From positions 2,621,053-2,685,052 of the forward strand of contig OZ026835.1 of the NCBI GenBank assembly GCA_964023205.1: DNA of 64,000 bases. Reading direction: 5' to 3'. The notes under the pieces were generated by a model. The model was not told the DNA's origin. It was given only the letters and a program-made list of their open reading frames with translations, and made no database searches. The stretch is from Lutraria lutraria. Taxonomy: Eukaryota; Mollusca; Bivalvia; Venerida; Mactridae. Below are positions 57,097 through 64,000 of the stretch, piece after piece (the first letter of the stretch is position 1; each line of letters begins with the position of its first letter). Both the position numbers and the translations under genes were made by a program.

Positions 57097-60000
57097 ATGG
57101 CGTCTTTTGTCGTCAGAGTGCTATCCATAACACTTGGACTCTTTTTCATATTTGTAGGACTTTTGAAACTTTCACCTGTAGTGAATAAAGAACTTTATCG
57201 GGAAATGGTAAGCTTTATTGCTTAGTTACATCAGAGACATGTATTGATTGTGCCATTGTGGGTGGGGTGGTTTGTTTACATTGACAATTTGAAAGTAGTT
57301 GATCTACGTCACGTTTACTCGATTTATTTTCATTCTATATGTATGTTTAATGCAATTTTATATCATATGTATGTTCTTTGTGTAAACCTGACTGCTTAAA
57401 ATTTCTATAGATTGTTAAAAAATTTGAGGTCTCCTGGCTTCTTATGTTTTCGACGGTGCAAGCATATTTCGCCCGGTAAATAAACAGACGTTTATTGCAT
57501 GCACAATTTGACATGGAAGTAATTACTAACATTCAGATTTCTACATAAAATACTGATTTCTAAGCAAAACAATAGAGTATTGACCTTTTTAGAGCCGTTT
57601 CATGAAGGCAGCCATTTTTGTTTTCCAACTCAGTGACGTTACATGCTTTCGACGGTTTTCATTGGTCGATATAAATAGCGATACTGGGTGGTTAAAAAGT
57701 CAATAAACACAGTTTTTCTCAAAAGCGAAGTTCAGTCAGTGAGCTCAACGAATATTGGAAATTAAAACGCTGTTTTCACTAAAATACCTAACTGTCAACT
57801 TTTAATAGCAAATATGATGCACTTTCGGCAACTTTTCGGTATTTCTTTCCATAAAAAACTCAACAAACTATTCTTAAACATTGGTTTACTGTTCATTGTC
57901 ACACTTTCTACTGATAAATCTTGCTTTATCACTGTTTTACAGGTATGCATTACTCAGGTCATCAGCAAAATATGACCTGTACTTACTATTTACCTAGGAC
58001 TTGGCCTGAATTATTACTGGATACTTAGAGAATTAGCGTAGTGAGGAAACATAATTTTGTGGTCTGACACCGTAAGAAAGTATCAGTGGGAGAAAAACTT
58101 TTGAGAACACCCTGTACAAAAATTTGTTCAGACCACGTGACTACCGGAAAAGGTTATGTCTACTGCAGACTTGCACATGTTTGTTTGAAGATTATTTGAT
58201 GAAAAAAGTTTTTTCTTGGGTATTTTGTCGACACAAATTTTGGGAATAGCAATTTACCATGAAATATTAGTAAGTGACTTTGATATTGCTAGTTTACCAG
58301 TCGTAATTCCATTTTTTAACCGCCTGATATTTTGTGACAACTAGCATCATTTGTTTACATTCAGAGGGGGCGGGGCTTAAAGAAATCTCGCGTGATCATG
58401 ACGCAATCTTGAGAAAATGAAAACCGTCGAAAACATAAGAACGTCGAAATCATAAGACGGCACGATCCCTGTAACAGTGCAGGGCCCTAGCTGCACTTCC
58501 GGGGAAGGGGCCCGGGGGCCCTCAGGAAGAGAAATTTTGAGGAAAAAGAGGAATTATAGGGGATTTTTTCAACTACCTTATAAACTTGCAATAAACATTT
58601 TAAGCTTAAAATAGCTGTATTTAGATATATTACATACATTAATATACAATTAATCAAAGGTTAATAACTTAATATCAGCCATTTAAGCAAAAAAAAAAAC
58701 AACTTCAAATGAGGGCCCTGCAGTGTAATTCTATCTGAGACTGATGATGCTTTATAGTAGTAGAAGCCGAACCATGAATTGGTAGCACCATGATGATGCA
58801 GGCCCTTTTTATGCCATTTTAAAAAAGTATACAGGTCATACAGATTAACGTGAGTCAGTTTACTTTGCTTAAAATACATGACAGTAAAAGTATGCAATCA
58901 TAAAACCATTTAATTCATTTAAACAATCCTTCTTTGTATAAAAAAACATAGAAATACTGTAAAAAGACAACATAAACATATGTCATCTGCTTGCATTCTT
59001 TGCCCTGTGAATCGGTCAATCAAATGCAAGATACGAAGTCACGCGGGAAATTCCTGCAAAAGTACTAAACTCCAACCAATGTTGCATTTGCAGAGTATCA
59101 AAACAGTATTTGAGAGATAAAATGGATTAAAACGCGATACAATTATATTGCAGTATTACCGGTACTTTGAATTGAATTCAAATGATTGTATGAACAATAA
59201 ATTGACTTGACTGAAGAAATGACATTTATAATATAAATCATCAATAATTAAAAAAATCCCAAATTTTAGTGTTTCAATCATGTTGCTAATTTTCCCTTTC
59301 AAAGGGACCCAATACCTGTACCCCAAAACAGTAAAAATTGGCTGCCATGATACCAGTGGCACATTGCAGGGTTCTAGCCAGCCTGATATTGTCTGTCAGG
59401 GTTTATTATTAGAATGATAGTTAGCAGTTTCCCCTCAAGAAATAAGCTGTTCATGTTTTCCCCAAAAAATTACATTTCCTCTATTTGCATATTCCCCAAT
59501 TTTGCCTCTTGTCAAAATTCCCCCTTTCACCAGCACCCAGCATCTTGAATATTCTTCCAGGGTTTTACACGGACTTTAAAGTATTGGGGTCCAAGCTTGG
59601 GACTCGATCAGGTTGTTGTTTTAAGTAGGGTCCTGTTGTAAGTTTCAGGGGTCAACGGGATCCCTATATCATTCTGTGTTACAGTTTATTATATGTATCT
59701 AATTCTTGCAAATTAATTCTTAACAAAGAAAACATCAAAAATCTGTTTTCAGTGCAGATATAATCATACAAAATGTATATATAAACACTGAAAAAAAGCT
59801 TGAATAATGTAACATCATGGTCTTCGTTACTTTAATAAATACCAAGAGTATATCTTAAATGGAAAGTCAGTGTCCCATAGGACATAGAGGTCCGGGGTAT
59901 AGATTTTTTGGTGTATACATTTTTACAGAAAAAGTGTCCTGTAAATCGCCAATCTTCACCTTTTACTAAAAAACTTCTGCATATATGTATTATTATTATA

Positions 60001-60964
60001 CTTACAATCAAAGTAAAAATTCTAAAATTAGATTTATATAGGCTTGTTATTGGTGACTTCTATATTTTCTACCAAATAAGCCCATGATGTAAAGCTTGCG
60101 ATCATGACCAGATTGCAGACAAAAGTTTATTTTTTTTATCATCAGTATCATTATTTACAGTATGCCCTTTTTTCAGAGGAAGCAATATATCAGAATGGCT
60201 AAGGTATTTCCAATGATTGAATTCACTGGATGGAAACCTAATGCACATATCTACAGAAAAGTGATTGCATCTACAGAGATGACATGTGGTGTTATTCTTG
60301 TTCTTATACCAGGTATGCCATATGATTGCTAAATAGTTATCATGATAAAAATACCCTAGGAGTGATGTATAGGAATAAAAATGTCACTATCGCATAAGTA
60401 TCTGTGTGCAGTTTGAGACATTAAATTAAATGAACATTTTTGGAAAGTATAATTGAAATTAGCTGACTAAGCACATGTTTATAATTTACCTTTTAATTGG
60501 GTTTGCCTACTTAATAAGTATATTGTTATATATGGACCTCGATTTCATATGTTTGAACCCTGGATGTGGCTTATGTTCATGAAGATTTTGCTCTTATAAT
60601 TGTTTGAAAATAGCATTGTTTAAATACATTTGGAAAGCTTATCTATCTTTTGAAAGCATTTTGAAATACAAACATAATAGGTATTTAAATAATTCTATTT
60701 TCAGGTCCGCTGAAGATTTTAGCGAATATAATTATGATACTATTGTATGCAAATGACATTTTAGCTCATGCACAAATTAAAGATGGTCTTCAGAGAATGA
60801 GTTTACCCATTGTATTTATATTGCTGCTGTCCTGCAGGCTCTTGATTTATTATCAAGAGTTACAGAGAGCAAAGAAAGAACTTAAGGAAAAGATGGAGAA
60901 GGAGAAAGAAGCTAGTAATGATCAGAATTCTCAGCCGACAGTCGAAGAGAAGAAGACTCAATAA
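57097..60964 (+). CDS. TMEM35A: TMEM35A/NACHO-type four-pass membrane protein, three exons, complete
   Basis: Coding exons are 57097-57207, 60177-60312 and 60705-60964 (TAA), with GT-AG introns in phases 0 and 1, giving 168 residues; human TMEM35A has about 167. Residues 5-26 form the first hydrophobic segment (ITLGLFFIFVGLLKLSP). A second lies about 66-82 (CGVILVLIPG), a third about 86-100, and a fourth about 118-136 ending in SCRLLIYYQ, which parallels the CRLLI stretch of TMEM35A. The tail after residue 136 is charged, lysine- and glutamate-rich and probably helical, then ends in a polar stretch. In vertebrates TMEM35A (NACHO) is an endoplasmic-reticulum chaperone for nicotinic acetylcholine receptor assembly; transfer of that role to this protein is inference. 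TMEM35B is the alternative paralogue, but the first helix and CRLLI fit A better. Intron 1 is about 3 kb and filled with repeats. An AATAAA at 61253-61258 is a possible poly(A) signal. Confidence 0.92.
57438..58440. repeat. Inverted TTCTTATGTTTTCGACGGT pair in TMEM35A intron 1
   Basis: A 19-base sequence at about 57438 and its exact complement at about 58422 bound one kilobase. TTTCGACGGTTTTCATT also occurs at about 57650. It may be an inverted-repeat element; no target duplication was recognised. Confidence 0.45.
58474..58730. repeat. Short inverted GCAGGGCCCT pair, possible hAT-type remnant
   Basis: CAGTGCAGGGCCCT at the left and AGGGCCCTGCAGTG at the right bound about 255 bases in TMEM35A intron 1. 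Flanks do not match. Confidence 0.4.
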
Positions 60965-61890
60965 TGAGAGGGAGATTTTAGAATCATTAATCGTCATAGT
61001 AACAAATTCCATGTATTTTTAATGTGTGTTTCTCTTTGACACAAAATCAACCAGTTTATGACTTGACTCTTTATCATAGAACAACCTCAATTTTGTGATA
61101 TTACTTTAAATGTTGAAATATAGAGAAAATTTTGAAAAACAAAACAGTACGCAGCTAAGAGGATGTTAAATTAAGGTGATTGCTAAGTGAAGTTTTCCTG
61201 CTTTTTTCATATTTTTGAACAATATAAGGACACATAGAAATTCTTAAATACAAATAAAAAATGAGGACTATATTGATTAATTGCGAGGCTGTTTTTGTGT
61301 CTCAGTGTGAGTTTGTGCCAAATAATGATGCTGATTTGATTATATTCTCATGCTGAACTTAACAAAATAGTTAGGTTCTCCATTTATGTTTCATAAATCA
61401 TGACAATGTCCCTACAATTTTCCTTTTTGTTGATTGTGAAGATAGATTTATTCAAGCCATGCTTAGTGGTAAAAATTCTTTTCATTCAATGTTACATAGC
61501 TTGTAAAAGTTATACATGTATATCTCACATGTTAGCATACTTAGGTGTCTCTTGTCTTATGTTTTACCTCGTCTGTCGTTAGAGAACAATTGTCTAGTTA
61601 ATGTTAAGTTTGTGTACAGTAGAGCACAGTTATAGTGAAATTCCTGCAGACACAAGTCATTACTTCGTTATATCAATATTTCACTGTATCCATATCTATA
61701 AGATAAAGAAGAGTTAGGCTGCGCGTAGGGGAAGAAGAAATACTTCACAGTGTCTGAATCTTCACCATGTCCAAGTTTATTATTATTATGTTTTACTGTA
61801 TTGTATTGACCAGTGGTATTTGATCATCTGTAACATAGAACTGTACATTGTAAGTCTTAGTAAATCACTCAATCTCCTCAATGAACATTT

Positions 61891-61966
61891 CGAGGGCTCA
61901 ATGCAACAGTGTCGTAACTCATATTGAAATAAGAACAAGTTACGTCAGTGTTGCGCTGAGCCCTCG
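61891..61966. mobile_element. 76-base near-palindromic element, copy 1
   Basis: CGAGGGCTC ... GAGCCCTCG, with almost every base pairing across the centre (TTACGACACTG arms). It is flanked by ATTT on both sides, a likely 4-base target duplication. It lies 0.9 kb downstream of the TMEM35A stop and may be in its 3' UTR. Confidence 0.85.
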
Positions 61967-63294
61967 ATTTGGAACTTTTTTTTAAATCACAAATACATTG
62001 ACCCAAATGTTATGGTGAGTCCTCTACCATTAAAATTTTTGAATGAATTTTGTTAGTGAATAGAATTTCACTATTCTTTATACTTTAATTTATAATATGT
62101 TTGAATGACAAATTTAAGATATTTAGTGTATTTAGTGAATGTTTTTACTTGAATTTTTAAAACTGTATCAGTATTCCATTTTTGTACTCACTAGTTTATC
62201 GACTTATGTCTGTTGATTAGATTTAATATTGCGTGTTTTGAAGAGCCAATAAAATCCTCGACCAACCTCTGATTTTAATGAGTGTGTATTCGGAAAGAAA
62301 AAAACAATGCATTGTGTATTAATTTTGTGGATCTTAATATGTTGTACCCCTGATATAAGGCGACTATTTTGTGTGAGTGGGAAGGACAATCTGTACATAA
62401 ATGTACAAGTACTTCATAGATGTGGGTATCATTGTTGGGAGGTGACCGCGTTCATGGAAGTTTCACTGTAGTTCATAGCTCTGTGTTTACTGAGTTGACG
62501 TAGGGTCTCATGTAGATCACTGAGACTGAAGCTACATTAGACTCAAGTTACGTTATATTAATTGATTAAGTGTCATTTCAATAGAGGGTATACATTTTTC
62601 AGTATTTATCATTTTAGAGTGACTTTCTCAATGTTTGGTTTATGTCTCTGTTCGTTCAATGATATTGTTCAAATAACAATGGCGCACATTAATAATAATA
62701 ATAGGATCAATATTTCTAATGGATATGGTGATTAAAATCAATGGCTCGTATCTAAAATAGTTTGATATTTTAACCCTTTTACTGTTTTTATTGCCTACAA
62801 TGTACACTGTATCGCCAGGGAATATTGAAAAATGTAAGCATATTTAAAACTATTAACCAATTTCCAAACAGGTATACCCATCACAAATATGTTGAGATTT
62901 GTGCAGACAGGTATACCCATCTCATGCTTTCCTTTAAAAACCTGTCGGTTCCCCATTTAATACCGTAATGAATTATAATCAATTAAAAATAATGTTTTAG
63001 TGCTTTCACGCTATTGCTAATAAACTCAATCAATATTGTGGTTGATGTTTATTTTAGTTGAATGTATAGTACATGATATATCTGAAGATCATTCTACAAT
63101 TATGTCTGCCTGTTAATGAAAGGAAACATTTTTTTCTTACTTCTTTGTAACTTTAACTGTTCACTGTAGTGTCCATCCTGTTACTGTTGACCTCAGCTTT
63201 TGCCTTGGAAGGTTTAAGGTAGCTAAAAATCCTGTTTTAATCATTTACTGAATAATCAGTTGGTCATTGAAGGGATAATGATTTTTTTCTGCTT

Positions 63295-64000
63295 TTTAGT
63301 TCACCTGATTCATCAGGTGAGCTTTTAGGATCGTTGAATGTCCGTCGTCCGTCCACAATTAGTTTGTTTACACTCTAGCAACCGCAGCTCTTAACGAATC
63401 ATGATTAAACTTGCTCACAACGTATATGGCCACAATTATAGGCAAAATCGGACAATAACTTCTAGAGTTATGGGCCCTTGAATTACAAAATTTGCTATAT
63501 TTAGATTGTTTACACTCCAGGGTCTTCATTTATTCACCAATCCTAATCTTATTTTCAGTAAATGTGTATTACCAAAAGATCATGGACAAGTTCGACTATG
63601 GGCAAAATCGGACCAGAGCTTCAAGAGTTATGGGCCCTTGACTTAGAAAATCTACTATATTTTAGCTTGTTTACACTCTTGCGCATTCATTTATTGACCA
63701 ATCCTAATTATATTTTCAGTAAAGGTGTATAACCAAAAGATCTTGGACAAGTTTGATTATGGGCGGAATCGAACCAGAACTTCAAGAGTTATGGGTCCTT
63801 CACTTTGAAAATTTGCTATATTTTAGCTTGTTTACACTCAGCACCTTCATTTATACACCGATCCTAATAATATTATCAGTAAATGAGTATAACCAAAAGA
63901 TCTTGGACAAGTTCGATTATGGGCGGAATCGGATTACATCTTCAAGAGTTATGGGCCCATGACTTAGAAAATTTGCTATATTTTAGCTTGTTTACACTCT
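63295..64000 (+). repeat. Hairpin-headed repeat with about 160-base tandem units, runs off the window
   Basis: It begins with the hairpin CACCTGAT-TC-ATCAGGTG (63302-63319) and AGCTTTTAGGATCG. GTTTACACTC then recurs at 63365, 63508, 63669, 63830 and 63990 (spacings 143, 161, 161, 160), with GAGTTATGGG and TTTGCTATAT in each unit. It resembles an abundant bivalve repeat. A 69-codon frame inside is incidental. Confidence 0.85.

Overview
The window looks like nuclear DNA from a bivalve or closely related mollusc. It is AT-rich, its genes have several small exons in long introns, and most of the sequence is non-coding. It is full of SINEs, short inverted-repeat elements and minisatellites of mollusc type. 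Around 63.3 kb starts a repeat with a CACCTGAT/ATCAGGTG hairpin, followed by 160-base tandem units, which resembles an abundant bivalve repeat. The organism call is inference; no species-diagnostic gene is present.

Two genes can be read from start to stop. LANCL3 (minus strand, five exons, 50312-56688, 407 residues) and a TMEM35A/NACHO-type membrane protein (plus strand, three exons, 57097-60964, 168 residues) stand head to head, 408 bases apart between start codons, and probably share a promoter region. Partial genes on the minus strand are three consecutive exons carrying the start of a Dbl-homology (RhoGEF) domain (19245-22356), two phase-compatible exons of an unrecognised basic, serine-rich protein (9517-12406), and a last coding exon of an unrecognised protein (30922-31061).

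The main mobile-element locus is at 43.4-48.0 kb. It is a 5' part of a Ty3/gypsy-type LTR retrotransposon: a 185-base LTR, a tRNA-Leu-type primer site, gag with zinc knuckles, then protease and the start of reverse transcriptase. A 2,866-base segment with 27-base perfect terminal inverted repeats splits it between gag and protease. The insert is flanked by AAAT on both sides, and the frames on its two sides agree if it and one AAAT are discounted. The insert carries six copies of a TGTCCCGAGTGTAAC-like motif in both orientations.

Other mobile DNA includes: a 76-base near-palindromic element (four copies); a family of about 190-base elements ending in TACAGTCAAACC / TTTGACTGTA (at least twelve copies, two of them containing the palindromic element); a 1,221-base element with 7-base target duplications and a 317-base foldback, both in LANCL3 introns; a hAT-like element at 25.1-25.9 kb; and at least four tRNA-headed SINE families. 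Tandem arrays include a CATATG-rich GT array (16.4-17.0 kb), a 56-base array with a 112-base higher-order period (27.9-28.3 kb), a CACTA array (10.1-10.3 kb), a purine tract (37.3-37.5 kb) and 160-base units at the right edge. Long open frames inside these arrays are by-products of repetition and are not called as genes.
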